Shown here: positions 35,899 through 45,386 of the stretch, piece by piece
Position numbering within the stretch: position 1 is the first letter of the stretch
Layout of the letters: each line of letters opens with the position of its first letter
Source: Moritella yayanosii
Lineage (GTDB): Bacteria; Pseudomonadota; Gammaproteobacteria; Enterobacterales; Moritellaceae
Assembly (NCBI RefSeq): GCF_900465055.1
Contig: NZ_LS483250.1
Coordinates: 806,001 to 870,000 of the forward strand
DNA length: 64,000 nucleotides
Direction: 5' to 3'
The notes under the pieces: generated by a model
The model's input: the letters and a program-made list of their open reading frames with translations, nothing else
Told to the model about the DNA's origin: nothing
Databases searched by the model: none
Translations under genes and position numbers: made by a program

Positions 35899-36810
35899 AT
35901 GAATAAATATAAAAATATTCTAGTGGTTGCAGATCCCGTAAACACCCCTCAAATCGCATTATCCCGCGCTTTGTATCTTGCTTCTCAACAAGATAATGTT
36001 TCTATCTCTCTTCTCCTTGTTATCTACGACCTATCTTATGAGTTAACCTCTCTTTTTTCGAGTGATGAACGTCAGTCTATGCAAGACGCGATTGTTTTCG
36101 AAGAGAAAAAATCATTTACCAGACAATTAGAACAAGATTATCCAGGTATAAATATAAAGTTAAAGCTGATCTGGCATAAGCGTCCATTCGAATCAATATT
36201 AGAAGAAGCGAAGCTGAATAATCATGATTTGATTGTTAAAAGCACCCACGCTCATAATAAATTAAGTGCTGTAGTGTTTACGCCAACAGATTGGCATTTA
36301 TTACGTAAAAGTCTTTGTCCCGTGTTATTAGTAAAGGATCATGAGTGGCCAATTGATGGTAATATTGTCGCGGCAATTCAGGTGCTTGAAAGCACGAGCT
36401 TAAGTTCAGAAAATGATTACTCAATTAACGAGCGGATCACACAAGAAGCAATGCAGTTAAAAGCATTGTTGAATGCAAATATACATTTAGCTAACGCATA
36501 CCCAAGTACCCCCGAGCATATCTCAATAGAAATCCCCAATTTTGATGCTGCTGCCTATAATCAAGAAATCGAAGATCACCACAAAACTGCCATGTATAAA
36601 CATGCGGAAAAATTTAACGTCGCTAAAGAAAATGTGCATATACAATCAGGGGCTCCTGAAGATGTTATCGCTGATATTGTTCAAAAAGTCGATGCCGAAT
36701 TAGTTATTCTTGGCGCTCCAACGCGTAATGGATTTTCTGCATTTTTAATCGGTAACACTGCCGAGATGGTTATTGATTCGATTAACTGTGATCTTTTAGC
36801 CTTAAAATGA
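35899..36810 (+). CDS. uspE: Tandem universal stress protein UspE
   Basis: A 303-residue cytoplasmic protein with two Usp domains (about 1-145 and 155-303). The second keeps the nucleotide-binding pattern ELVILGAPTRNGFSAFLIGNTAEMV. The first has a degenerate site (IVKSTHAHNKLSAVVFTPTDWHLLRK). UspE supports survival under stress and is usually FNR-linked in position. The ATG at 35899 (MNKYKNILVVAD) follows AAGG; the in-frame TTG at 35881 is unlikely. Confidence 0.93.
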   Translation: MNKYKNILVVADPVNTPQIALSRALYLASQQDNVSISLLLVIYDLSYELTSLFSSDERQSMQDAIVFEEKKSFTRQLEQDYPGINIKLKLIWHKRPFESILEEAKLNNHDLIVKSTHAHNKLSAVVFTPTDWHLLRKSLCPVLLVKDHEWPIDGNIVAAIQVLESTSLSSENDYSINERITQEAMQLKALLNANIHLANAYPSTPEHISIEIPNFDAAAYNQEIEDHHKTAMYKHAEKFNVAKENVHIQSGAPEDVIADIVQKVDAELVILGAPTRNGFSAFLIGNTAEMVIDSINCDLLALK

Positions 36811-36928
36811 TTATATAATAATAACCTAGATACTTAAGCCAACAGTACGTATAGGCGCCGGAACTTGCTTTTCCGGCTTGCTTGGGTATACTGCGCTGCT
36901 TACAGCAATATTTATCCTGAGTGTCCCA

Positions 36929-37858
36929 ATGAATCCTGAAAATCTTACCGCTTTAGAAAAAAAACAATTTGCTAAACTGAATAAAAAATTGCGCCATGAA
37001 ACAGGTAAAGCAATCATTGATTATAATATGATTGAAGATGGTGACAGAGTCATGGTTTGTTTATCTGGTGGTGCTGACAGTTATACAATGCTCGACATTC
37101 TGATTCAATTACAAGCAGCGGCCCCAATCAGTTTTGATATTATTGCGGTGAACTTGGATCAAAAACAACCGGGTTTCCCTGAAGATATTCTGCCCCGCTA
37201 CCTTGAAAATCTGGGTATTGAATACAAGATTGTTCAGAAAGATACTTACAGCATCGTTAAAGACAAGATCCCAGAAGGAAAAACGACTTGTAGTCTTTGT
37301 TCTCGTTTACGTCGTGGCATTCTTTATAACGCAGCCGTTGAACTCCGCGCGACCAAACTGGCACTTGGCCATCATGCTGACGATATCGTTGAAACATTAT
37401 TCTTGAATATGTTTTACGGTGCAAAAATGAAAACAATGCCACCAAAACTTATTTCTGATGATAAACGTAACATTGTTATTCGACCACTGGCATATTGTCG
37501 TGAAGCCGATATTAAAGCTTACTCAGCATTTAAAGCATTCCCAATTATTCCTTGTAACCTTTGTGGCTCACAAGAAAATCTACAACGCCAAGCCGTCAAA
37601 AAAATGTTAGCACAATGGGATGAAGCAAATCCTGGGCGAGTAAATAATTGTTTCAACTCGATCCGAAACATTGTACCAAGCCACCTTGCCGATCTTAAAG
37701 CGTTTGATTTTGTAAACATGGATCTAGAACGTGCTGATGAATTAACAGAATTCGATACTGCGTTTGATAATGAAATTGATGTGATACCGACTGCGCAATC
37801 TAAGTCAGGTGTTGAGAATTTCGATCCAAATGAAATGGTTACTATCGTTGAATTATAA
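36929..37858 (+). CDS. ttcA: tRNA 2-thiocytidine(32) synthetase TtcA
   Basis: A 309-residue PP-loop ATPase with a [4Fe-4S] cluster that thiolates cytidine 32 of some tRNAs. Seen: PP-loop [12 protein letters not shown] near residue 46 (most relatives have SGGKDS; the consensus allows this position to vary), [10 protein letters not shown] near residue 115 and CNLCGSQ near residue 210 for cluster cysteines, and GHHADD. The start is ATG 36929 ([10 protein letters not shown]); the upstream in-frame alternative at 36878 adds a hydrophobic leader not expected in this enzyme. Confidence 0.95.
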   Translation: MNPENLTALEKKQFAKLNKKLRHETGKAIIDYNMIEDGDRVMVCLSGGADSYTMLDILIQLQAAAPISFDIIAVNLDQKQPGFPEDILPRYLENLGIEYKIVQKDTYSIVKDKIPEGKTTCSLCSRLRRGILYNAAVELRATKLALGHHADDIVETLFLNMFYGAKMKTMPPKLISDDKRNIVIRPLAYCREADIKAYSAFKAFPIIPCNLCGSQENLQRQAVKKMLAQWDEANPGRVNNCFNSIRNIVPSHLADLKAFDFVNMDLERADELTEFDTAFDNEIDVIPTAQSKSGVENFDPNEMVTIVEL

Positions 37859-37892
37859 AAACGGCAGAAGTTAAGAATAAAGTTAGAAATAG

Positions 37893-37923
37893 AAAAGCAC
37901 TGCGTTAATGCAGTGCTTTTTTT
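37893..37923. terminator. Bidirectional terminator between ttcA and the DUF2987 gene
   Basis: AAAAGCACTGC/GCAGTGCTTTT, an 11-bp perfect stem with a GTTAAT loop and T-runs on both strands, between convergent genes. Confidence 0.93.
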
Positions 37924-37925
37924 GC

Positions 37926-38573
37926 TTAAATTTCAGTTAACGGTACGATACGTAACGGCTTTTTACTAAATTTTATTCCAGCAATCTTATCGCGAATAAT
38001 TTCGTCCTGCGATAATGAAATTTGTTTGCCACTTTTAAATAAATTACCACTGGTAGTGTAGGCATCTACAACCTCATCAAAAATAAACTGTACGCCCACC
38101 GTTGCTGGTAAATTCATTCGGCCAAAGTAACCTGCCATATTGCCTAAAAACAGATCGAATTCTTCAATTTGCTTCACTAAAGATAAAGTTGAATATTCAG
38201 CAGCGTTATTTTCTGTTGTCATAATTTGAAACGTAACGTCACAAGACGCTTTATCGGTTACATTAACGTGTAGTTTTGCTTTATTGTCACGTAAATCTTT
38301 ATCGAAAGGGAGCATAAGCTCAAAGTCAGCACCAATTTCGACATCCGTAATAGCGCCTTCGAAATTAATAAATGCATTTTCAATCTGGCAATGTTTACCC
38401 GTCTGACTATTATTAAGAAAAACGCCTATTTTGGTATTAACGTATTGTTCTTTTTTACTATTTTTTATTCGATTATAAAAACCATCATAACCAACGACTA
38501 ATTCTTGGGCGCTTAAAGAAGGGACAAGGAGACTTGAAAGAAGCACCACTTTAATGAAATGGTTATTGAACAT
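37926..38573 (-). CDS. DUF2987-type exported protein
   Basis: A 215-residue secreted protein. A Sec signal peptide covers about residues 1-22 (MFNNHFIKVVLLSSLLVPSLSAQ), so it is periplasmic or outer-membrane associated. The body is beta-rich with GYDGFYNRIKNSKK near the start, a single pair of cysteines (CQIE, CDVTF), and a C-terminal PLRIVPLTEI. The pattern matches the DUF2987 family of Vibrio and Shewanella; no function is known. It shares a bidirectional terminator with ttcA. Confidence 0.82.
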   Translation of the reverse strand: MFNNHFIKVVLLSSLLVPSLSAQELVVGYDGFYNRIKNSKKEQYVNTKIGVFLNNSQTGKHCQIENAFINFEGAITDVEIGADFELMLPFDKDLRDNKAKLHVNVTDKASCDVTFQIMTTENNAAEYSTLSLVKQIEEFDLFLGNMAGYFGRMNLPATVGVQFIFDEVVDAYTTSGNLFKSGKQISLSQDEIIRDKIAGIKFSKKPLRIVPLTEI

Positions 38574-38854
38574 GTTCTGATCCTTAATAAATAAGTAAAG
38601 GGTTAACTAAAACGAAAAGTTATATGACTTTGATTATACCTAATATCGGTCATAAATTAGAGTACATATTCCGCCTTTATTTATTTTAAAAGTTTTAAAA
38701 ATGACCTGAACGTGTTTTAACTCCATTATTTTTATTGAAGTGCCAATTTATGCTTCATTTCTGTGAACTATAGCATTAGAATTCACGCAAATTGTACATC
38801 TTATTAAATTAGATGTACCTCTTATCATTTAGGTTTATTGATGCTTAACAGAAA
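38574..38854. other. Intergenic region upstream of the pot scar
   Basis: About 280 bp, AT-rich; presumably the DUF2987 promoter on the minus strand and whatever is left of the pot promoter. No coding sequence or fold recognised. Confidence 0.35.
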
Positions 38855-39168
38855 TCAGAACTCACAACATGTAGCAATTGCACGCGCTGTGATTAGCCAT
38901 CCCTAAGAATGCGAAGAACGTTGATGCTGTACACAAGCTTATCGACTTCTTATTACGTCCAGAGGTAGCTGCGGAAGTTGCTTTAGAGATTGGTTACCCA
39001 ACGCCTAACAAGGCCGCTAAAAAGTTGCTACCAAAAGAGTTTACTGAAAATAAGATCGTATTTCCAGATGCCGCAACAATTGCAAACGGTGAGTTCCATT
39101 CTGATGTTGGCGAAGCGAATATTATATACGAACGTTATTACGAAAAATTAAAAGCACAAAACCTATAA
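38855..39168 (+). pseudogene. Scar of a potABCD deletion: PotA signature joined to PotD C-terminus
   Basis: Bases 38855-38893 read SQHVAIARAV, the end of an ABC signature as in PotA. Directly after, in another frame, 38896-39168 reads IPKNAKNVDAVHKLIDFLLRPEVAAEVALEIGYPTPNKAAKK and on to YYEKLKAQNL with a stop. This is the last ~90 residues of a spermidine/putrescine-binding protein PotD. A single large deletion inside potABCD would explain it. The PotD part is certain in type; the PotA part is only about ten residues and less sure. Confidence 0.72.
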
Positions 39169-39202
39169 GGTTAGTCGCTAACAAGCGTGAGTGTTGAATA
39201 TT

Positions 39203-39231
39203 AAGAAGGTGCATAGAAGATGCACCTTCTT
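39203..39231 (+). terminator. Terminator retained after the potD remnant
   Basis: AAGAAGGTGCAT/ATGCACCTTCTT, a 12-bp perfect stem with a five-base loop. It also serves the convergent sirtuin gene (39264). Confidence 0.85.
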
Positions 39232-39263
39232 ATTATCAATAATATTAGATTACAATAGTTCGT

Positions 39264-39989
39264 TTAGAAGAACTGTTTATCGCGAGCCATTAACTCTTCT
39301 ACTAATTCTCTCACTTCAGCTGTTGCTTTTCCCACACGATGCTCTCTAAAGTTATCTGAGATATGGGTTGCATCAAGGTTTATTTCAATTGTATGTGCAC
39401 ATACTTTATTGGCTTCATTAACGAAATCAGCCGCTGGATATACTGATCCCGATGTACCAATAGCAATAAACAAATCAGCTTCGCTGAGTGATTTATAAAT
39501 ATCGTTCATAAATAACGGTATTTCATTAAACCAAACGACGTGTGGACGAAGGTTACCTTGTTCTTTACAACACGGACATTTCAATAATTTATTTAACTGC
39601 TTGTATGGGAACAATTTTTGCGTTTTTTCACAGCGCGCTTTGACTAACTCGCCATGCATATGAATAATATCGTTTGCTCCACCTCGCTCATGTAAATTAT
39701 CAATATTCTGAGTAACAATAGTGACATTACCTGAATATTTTTTTTGCAATTCTGCGAGTGCTATATGTGCGTCATTCGGTTGAATACTGGGTAAAGACAA
39801 TTGATTAAATCTTTGATTATAGAAACTATAAACTAACTCTGGATCTCTACGGTAACCCTCCAAAGTTGCTATATCATCAATGTGATGCTTAGCCCATAAC
39901 CCATCACTTGCACGGAATGTTTCAATCCCCGATTCAGCTGAAATACCGGAACCGGTGAGGATGACTATGTTGTTATAGGTGACAAACAT
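39264..39989 (-). CDS. cobB: Sir2-family NAD-dependent protein deacylase
   Basis: A 241-residue cytoplasmic sirtuin that should remove acetyl or succinyl groups from lysines using NAD. Seen: GSGISAESGIETFR near residue 13, TQNIDNLH, catalytic HMHGE, one zinc-ribbon pair CPCC plus an incomplete other pair (CEKT), IGTSGSVYPA, and NLDATH. The ATG at 39989 (MFVTYNNIVILTG) fits the family length; the longer in-frame start at 40049 adds 20 unconserved residues. With only one clear CxxC pair zinc binding may be altered. Confidence 0.9.
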   Translation of the reverse strand: MFVTYNNIVILTGSGISAESGIETFRASDGLWAKHHIDDIATLEGYRRDPELVYSFYNQRFNQLSLPSIQPNDAHIALAELQKKYSGNVTIVTQNIDNLHERGGANDIIHMHGELVKARCEKTQKLFPYKQLNKLLKCPCCKEQGNLRPHVVWFNEIPLFMNDIYKSLSEADLFIAIGTSGSVYPAADFVNEANKVCAHTIEINLDATHISDNFREHRVGKATAEVRELVEELMARDKQFF

Positions 39990-40247
39990 TCGACTTCTCT
40001 TTGTTATAAAACTTATATTAACCATACCATTATTGTGCTTTTGTGGCACGATGAAATAACCGTTTAAGATGATTTACTTGTGTAATGTGATACGGATTTA
40101 AACTTACAATTCAGATGATTATAACGAATTATGTGACTGGATGTTAGACTTTGGGACACTTGAAAATAAAAGACGACAAGTGTACTCTAAGCATTAAATC
40201 GGTAGTAAAGGCTTGTCGCCATTACTACCAAAATAACCGTTTTTATA

Positions 40248-40880
40248 TTACGATTTCTTTTTAGCTACATTTTTTTTAACACGGCGATTAGTTATTTTTT
40301 TTGTATGTTGCTTAACTACGGTCACTTTCTCAACAACTTCTGTTACTACTGGTTTAACGATAACGGGAGTAACTTTGGTAGTGATTGCAGTCACTCCCTC
40401 CGTCACTTTGTCAACAGCGGTCGTGATTTCAGCAGTTACTGTTGCAGCTAGCTCGACTTTTTCAATTACTTCTTGTACAGCTTCAATCTCTGTAGCCATT
40501 ACATTTTTTTGTTCAGTTTTAGCATCAGCAAGTGCAATTTCGATTTGTTCAATTTTATCAATAATGTTATCGAAAGTATTAGCATCAATATGCGTTAAAT
40601 TTGAAACTGCTCTTTGAACTTTATCTTGTAAAGCATTTGTCGCATTTTGACTAATCGATGCTAATTTGTTTTTTTTAGACGAGATAGTCTGTGTCGTATC
40701 CGCCTCTAACTTGCGGCCACGTTCGACGAGTTCGTCAAATATAGAATGGCTTTTAGTCATAGTGTTAGATGCAGATTCATAACCTTTATCGTAGGCACCT
40801 AAACCTGCTAACCAGATATTACGTGTGATTTGATCTTTGGCAGACCATACTTGTTTTGCTGCAGTAATTACTTTAGACAT
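40248..40880 (-). CDS. Phasin-family polyhydroxyalkanoate granule protein
   Basis: A 210-residue protein with an amphipathic helical N-terminal phasin domain (AKQVWSAKDQITRNIWLAGLGAYDKGYE, residues 8-35, then a coiled coil to about 120). A Val/Thr/Glu-rich repetitive middle follows, and a Lys/Arg-rich tail (RRVKKNVAKKKS) of the PhaF histone-like kind that can bind DNA. Phasins coat PHA granules and may link them to the nucleoid. No PHA synthase is in the window. Confidence 0.82.
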   Translation of the reverse strand: MSKVITAAKQVWSAKDQITRNIWLAGLGAYDKGYESASNTMTKSHSIFDELVERGRKLEADTTQTISSKKNKLASISQNATNALQDKVQRAVSNLTHIDANTFDNIIDKIEQIEIALADAKTEQKNVMATEIEAVQEVIEKVELAATVTAEITTAVDKVTEGVTAITTKVTPVIVKPVVTEVVEKVTVVKQHTKKITNRRVKKNVAKKKS

Positions 40881-41122
40881 AAAAAACCCTTTTGAAGCCG
40901 TTAATACAATATAAGTGGTTACTCATATATTATCGAGGTAAATTAGAAGATACATTCCAAAGTTTTAGATCCATAAGCCAGCTCGCACTGTTTAAATAAC
41001 TTTTTGATTAACCATATATTAACAAATTTCAATTTAATTAAAAATACCCCACAATTTAGCTAACAAATTAACTTAAATAGAACTAAAATAGGCATTATTT
41101 TTTACTTTTCAGTAATATAACC

Positions 41123-42349
41123 ATGCCCAGTCAAACCCATAAACTGCAAATAAACTTTATTATTAAACTTGGCCTTGCATTACATCGTTGTGGTGCGACG
41201 AGTTACAGAATTGAAAACCATTTATTGAATTTGTCAAAATTCTGGAATATTGAAGCAAGTTTCCTTGTCACACCCACGGCTTTTACCTTCATTTTTTCGA
41301 GTGATCCAGATGATCAACGCACACATATTGCTCGTGTTCAGCCCTCTGGAAATGATCTTGGGAAATTGGCTGTTATTGACGAAATCGTCGAAAAAGTTGT
41401 TGATTCACGGGTGACTCTCGATGAAGCTATCGAATTGTTAATTGAAGCAAAACAACAACCTGGTTTTTATGGCGTTAAAACAGAAGCACTAGGCTGGTGT
41501 GTAACCGGCGGTGCGTTTGCTATGCTATTGTCATCGTCGAGTTTAGATATCATCAGTTCGTTCTTATTTTCGTTCCTGGTGTTTGTATTATATAAATTAT
41601 CAGCTAATTCTCTCCGTCTAGCGTCAATTGTGGAGTTTTTCGCGCCGTTTATTTCCGCTATTCTAGCCTGCTTCGTCGCAAGTCTTGGCTTTCACATCAA
41701 TGTACCTTTTGTGATTTTGTCTTCGGTTATCATTTTTATTCCCGGACTCGCACTTACAGTAGCACTAAGTGAAATTGTAAATAAAGATCTGGTATCAGGT
41801 ACATCAAAGTTAGTTGATGCAACAATGCTGTTGTTCAAGCTGTATTTCGGCGCATTACTCGGTATTACTTTAGGGAATCTGATATGGACAACCGATCCGC
41901 TTGTACTAGATATGAGCTACGCATTACCTGATTGGAAAAACTATATTGCGGTTATTGCGCTCTCAACAGGACTTGTTGTTGCCTTTAATGTACACAAATC
42001 AGATATGATTTGGGGTATTATAGCGGGCCTGATTGCATATGTTGTCAGTACCTTTGCCGCACAATATTTGGGATTTACACTGGGTACCTTTGTGGGGTCG
42101 TTTACTGTAGGTCTTTTCAGTAATATCTATGCCATTATTAAAAACAGACCCGCATCGATTGTCTTAATTCAAGGTATTGTATTGTTAGTACCTGGCAGTC
42201 GTACCTACATGGACTTGAACACTTACATCTCAGGACATCAAATATTAAATAATACTAATGACAGCAGTTTCGTATTTATGATCTTCATTGCAATCATCGC
42301 TGGCATGATCTTAGCGAATGCCGTATTACCTGCGAAAAAGAGTTTGTAA
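41123..42349 (+). CDS. ThrE/YjjP-type threonine-serine exporter
   Basis: A 408-residue membrane protein fusing both halves of the ThrE family, which are separate proteins (YjjP and YjjB) in E. coli. Residues 1-125 are a cytoplasmic domain with LHRCGATSYRIENHLLNLS. About ten helices follow, with IPGLALTVALSEIVNKDLVSGTSKLVDA ending the first part and IVLIQGIVLLVPGSRTYMDL in the second. It should export threonine, serine or, as shown for some relatives, succinate. ATG at 41123 is well placed. Single gene. Confidence 0.88.
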   Translation: MPSQTHKLQINFIIKLGLALHRCGATSYRIENHLLNLSKFWNIEASFLVTPTAFTFIFSSDPDDQRTHIARVQPSGNDLGKLAVIDEIVEKVVDSRVTLDEAIELLIEAKQQPGFYGVKTEALGWCVTGGAFAMLLSSSSLDIISSFLFSFLVFVLYKLSANSLRLASIVEFFAPFISAILACFVASLGFHINVPFVILSSVIIFIPGLALTVALSEIVNKDLVSGTSKLVDATMLLFKLYFGALLGITLGNLIWTTDPLVLDMSYALPDWKNYIAVIALSTGLVVAFNVHKSDMIWGIIAGLIAYVVSTFAAQYLGFTLGTFVGSFTVGLFSNIYAIIKNRPASIVLIQGIVLLVPGSRTYMDLNTYISGHQILNNTNDSSFVFMIFIAIIAGMILANAVLPAKKSL

Positions 42350-42434
42350 TATAATCAAGCGGCATCAATAACTGTATATACATCCAGATACTCATGCTAT
42401 CATTATCGCATGAGTATCTTTTTATAGTTAAGTC

Positions 42435-43829
42435 ATGGCCAAAACTCCAAAAATAAAAATAAGTTTCCTCTGTTCCGAATGTGGCGCTAACTTCCCTCGT
42501 TGGCAAGGCCAGTGTAACGCTTGTAAAGCATGGAATACATTAGCTGAATTCAAAGAAGCAACATTACCTAGCCAACAACGAGCAATTGCATCTCAAGGTG
42601 GTTATGCTGGTACAATCGGCAATACTGTTAAAAAAATGTCAGAAGTATCGCATGTTGAATTAAACAAAATTAATACCCAAATAGGTGAATTAAACCGTGT
42701 GCTTGGTAATGGCCTTACAGTAGGCTCTATTGTATTAATCTCTGGTGATCCAGGTTCCGGAAAAACAACAATATTGACACAGCTCGCTGCAAATATCAGC
42801 AAACAGATGGTTTCGATGTACTGCACAGCAGAAGAAAGTTTAGAACAGTTCAAAACTCGTGCGATAGAACGTTTAAAAATTGATTTTGTTGAAGACAACT
42901 TACTTCTTATGTCTGAATATATCGTTTCGAATATTATGGCACGCGCACTCGAATCAAAAGTTAAATTTTTAATTATCGATTCCATTCAAGCGCTAGAAAG
43001 TGAACATTGTAATGGTAGTGCCGGTTCCGTCAGCCAAGTGAAAGGCTGCGCACAAGAGCTCAGTCGATTTGCTAAACAACACGGTATCACGCTAATTATT
43101 GTTGGCCATGTGACAAAAGGCAGTGACTTGGCTGGTCCTAAAACGCTCGAACATATCGTTGATACCCTACTCCACATTGAAGTTAACGACAGTATTATTC
43201 GTACTATTCGCGCGAGTAAAAACCGTTTTGGTGATGTAGACCAAGTTGGCATTTTTCAAATGCACAGTAAAGGCATGCTGTCTGTTGATAATCCCAGTAA
43301 ATTATTCCTGTCTGGTGCTGACGAGAAAGTAGCAGGCTCGGCGATTACTTGCATACGTGATGGTAATCGTAATTTGTTACTTGAAGTACAGTGCTTAGTT
43401 TCAGAATGTGAAGCTGAAAATCAACAACGTGTCAGTATTGGTCTTAGTTTCAACCGTTTGAAGATGATAACAGCCGTTCTACGTAAACACGGGCGGATTA
43501 AACTCTACCATGATATTTATGTTAACCTAGTTGGCGGTTTAAAATTACCAGAAACTGACACTAGTGCTGATTTGGCTATTGCCGCTTCACTTATTAGCTC
43601 ACTGAATGATAAAAAAATGTCTCGTAAACATTGTTTTATGGGGGAAATATCATTGAGTGGCGAGGTTAGACCAATTAATGGTGGTGTTCCTCGCGTCAAC
43701 GAAGCAATCAAACACGGTTTTGAAGTGATATATATCCCTAAAGCTAACTATCATAAGTCGATGGAAAGTAGTGGTGTTAAGATAATACAGATCGAAAAGA
43801 TTGGTGACTTGTTAGAAGCACTCAATTAA
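42435..43829 (+). CDS. radA: DNA repair protein RadA
   Basis: A 464-residue RecA-like helicase that drives branch migration in recombinational repair. Seen: an N-terminal zinc ribbon (CSECGANF and CNACKAW), Walker A GDPGSGKTT near residue 104, Walker B FLIIDSIQ, the RadA-specific KNRFG motif near residue 261, and a C-terminal Lon-like domain (GGLKLPETDTSADLAIAASLIS). The sequence is rather diverged from enterobacterial RadA. In many gammaproteobacteria radA follows serB; here it stands alone. Confidence 0.95.
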   Translation: MAKTPKIKISFLCSECGANFPRWQGQCNACKAWNTLAEFKEATLPSQQRAIASQGGYAGTIGNTVKKMSEVSHVELNKINTQIGELNRVLGNGLTVGSIVLISGDPGSGKTTILTQLAANISKQMVSMYCTAEESLEQFKTRAIERLKIDFVEDNLLLMSEYIVSNIMARALESKVKFLIIDSIQALESEHCNGSAGSVSQVKGCAQELSRFAKQHGITLIIVGHVTKGSDLAGPKTLEHIVDTLLHIEVNDSIIRTIRASKNRFGDVDQVGIFQMHSKGMLSVDNPSKLFLSGADEKVAGSAITCIRDGNRNLLLEVQCLVSECEAENQQRVSIGLSFNRLKMITAVLRKHGRIKLYHDIYVNLVGGLKLPETDTSADLAIAASLISSLNDKKMSRKHCFMGEISLSGEVRPINGGVPRVNEAIKHGFEVIYIPKANYHKSMESSGVKIIQIEKIGDLLEALN

Positions 43830-43980
43830 CTTGCTAAGAAATCATTGAAGTTTAATGCTTAGATTATTGACTGTCTAAGTGTTTAATTAAAGTAAGATGT
43901 TTTGAATTAACATATAACAATATGCATGATGGTCTAAGTTTGCAATAGTGATATTAACGAATAAGCATTAAAACACGAGT

Positions 43981-44012
43981 AAATTAAAGGAGCGATTAAG
44001 CCCCTTTAATTT
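43981..44012 (-). terminator. Terminator of the yecH-ycgN-ycgM group
   Basis: AAATTAAAGGAGC and GCCCCTTTAATTT form a 12-13 bp stem with one mismatch and a six-base loop, at the end of the leftward gene group. Confidence 0.65.
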
Positions 44013-44254
44013 TATTTGTTCTTACAACCGCAACTTGTTTGAGCTGTTAAAATACCATTCAGCTCTACAATACGACCTTTAGCCATCATGTTGGCTAATA
44101 TTTGGTTTTTATCCATGCCTTTCACTTTGCATGTATGGAATAAATCCAGTGGGTATTCTTGCTCTATCAACGCAAGTAACGCAGCTTGATCTATACCCGC
44201 AACTTTTGCTGCTAATAGTGCAACGACTTCTCTACCATGAACAGATTTAGACAT
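44012..44254 (-). CDS. yecH: YecH-family metal-binding protein
   Basis: An 80-residue cytoplasmic protein. Seen: the SVHGREVV start, LDLFHTCKVKGMDKNQILANMMAKGRIV in the middle and a C-terminal cysteine patch TSCGCKNK. This agrees with E. coli YecH (DUF2492), a small putative metal-binding protein of unknown role. A good ribosome site (GGAGAT) lies upstream on the minus strand. It sits 13 bases after ycgN and is last in the group. Confidence 0.85.
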   Translation of the reverse strand: MSKSVHGREVVALLAAKVAGIDQAALLALIEQEYPLDLFHTCKVKGMDKNQILANMMAKGRIVELNGILTAQTSCGCKNK

Positions 44255-44267
44255 AATATCTCCTAAA

Positions 44268-44702
44268 TTATAATTTAAACGTGATGATATGGTCTTCTAA
44301 ATCACCTGCTTGTGATTCGGCAACCGCTTTACCACGAATCGAATAACCTAGCTTGTGCATCTCTGATTGACTCCCCGTGAGTAATGGATGCCATTCAGGT
44401 ATATCACGCCCTTCTAAAATACGCTTGTAAGCACATGTTTCTGGTAGCCAATGGAATGCATCAATATCATCTAGTGTGACTTTAAAACAATCAAAAACGT
44501 ACTTAAATCGCTTTTCATATTTTTTACAGCGACATGTTTTAGTGTTTAATAATTCGCAAGCTACGTTGGTAAAATGAATTTCTTCTGATTCATCATCAAT
44601 GATCTTATGTAAACAACACTTACCACATCCATCACAGAGTGATTCCCACTCTGAACCTGTCATTTTAGCGAGTGTTTTAGTCTGCCAAAATTTTTCTACC
44701 AT
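44268..44702 (-). CDS. ycgN: YcgN-family cysteine cluster protein (UPF0260)
   Basis: A 144-residue protein with the CxxCxxCC motif CDGCGKCC near residue 22, a CRCKKYEKRF segment and PETCAYKRI near residue 85. These eight conserved cysteines suggest a zinc or Fe-S site. The family is widespread but uncharacterised. It follows ycgM by 11 bases. The gene order ycgL-mltB-like-ycgM-ycgN is typical of the group. Confidence 0.92.
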   Translation of the reverse strand: MVEKFWQTKTLAKMTGSEWESLCDGCGKCCLHKIIDDESEEIHFTNVACELLNTKTCRCKKYEKRFKYVFDCFKVTLDDIDAFHWLPETCAYKRILEGRDIPEWHPLLTGSQSEMHKLGYSIRGKAVAESQAGDLEDHIITFKL

Positions 44703-44713
44703 GTAAATAATCT

Positions 44714-45385
44714 CTAAATGAACTCGCAGCCGAATTTATAACGGTTTGTAAGTGTTAATGCAAGCTTATCGCCTGAATTAAGTACCCCTACCCCTGCGGG
44801 CGTGCCGGTTAATACAATATCACCGGGTAACAAGGTAAAACATGCCGTAATCTCGGTCAGCAATGACTCAATAGAACGCATCATATTAGCAGTACATCCC
44901 AGCTGCCTTAACTGATCATTGACGGACAACGTGAAATCAAGGTTATGCACATTTTCAAATTCTGCAAGTGGGATAAACGGAGTAACCGGACAAGCATGAT
45001 CAAACGCTTTCGCTCTTTCCCAAGGATGTCCTTGGGCTTTAAGCAATGATTGCAAATCACGTAGCGTCAGATCAAGCCCTAACCCAACGCCCCAGATTAA
45101 CTCAGAAAGTACAATCGGTGTTCCTTTCGTTATTGGAGACTTAATTAATAATGCCACTTCTAACTCATTATGGCAGGCCCCTAAATCAATCGGAAGTTGC
45201 AACGGTTTATCGAGTGCAACTAATGAGGTGGAAGGTTTAATAAAAAGCAATGCTTGTTCGGGTACGTCATTACCAAGTTCACGGATATGATCAAGGTAGT
45301 TACGTCCGATACAAACAACTTTACCAACTGGCAGTGCGAGTGGCTTATTATCTATGGTTTGGTGTTCATAAAGAGAATCAAGCAT
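44714..45385 (-). CDS. ycgM: Fumarylacetoacetate hydrolase-family protein YcgM
   Basis: A 223-residue FAH-fold hydrolase, probably an acylpyruvase or oxaloacetate-type decarboxylase. Seen: CIGRNYLDH near residue 25, the metal-binding ELEVALLI (E-x-E), GVGLGLDLTLRDLQ, and the C-terminal TGTPAGVGVL. The ATG at 45385 starts one base after the stop of the upstream lytic transglycosylase, whose end supplies the ribosome site GGGACTG. An in-frame start at 45436 would overlap that gene by 50 bases and is less likely. Confidence 0.9.
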   Translation of the reverse strand: MLDSLYEHQTIDNKPLALPVGKVVCIGRNYLDHIRELGNDVPEQALLFIKPSTSLVALDKPLQLPIDLGACHNELEVALLIKSPITKGTPIVLSELIWGVGLGLDLTLRDLQSLLKAQGHPWERAKAFDHACPVTPFIPLAEFENVHNLDFTLSVNDQLRQLGCTANMMRSIESLLTEITACFTLLPGDIVLTGTPAGVGVLNSGDKLALTLTNRYKFGCEFI

Positions 45386-45386
45386 T

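Noticed and set aside
37050-37090. TtcA with a mutated PP-loop (SGGADS) as an inactive enzyme
   Set aside because: The PP-loop consensus is SGGxDS, so the changed position is variable; all cluster cysteines are present.
44927-44940. A fourth copy of the dispersed repeat core (ACGTGAAATC)
   Set aside because: Only about ten bases match, inside the ycgM coding sequence, with no similarity beyond; chance.
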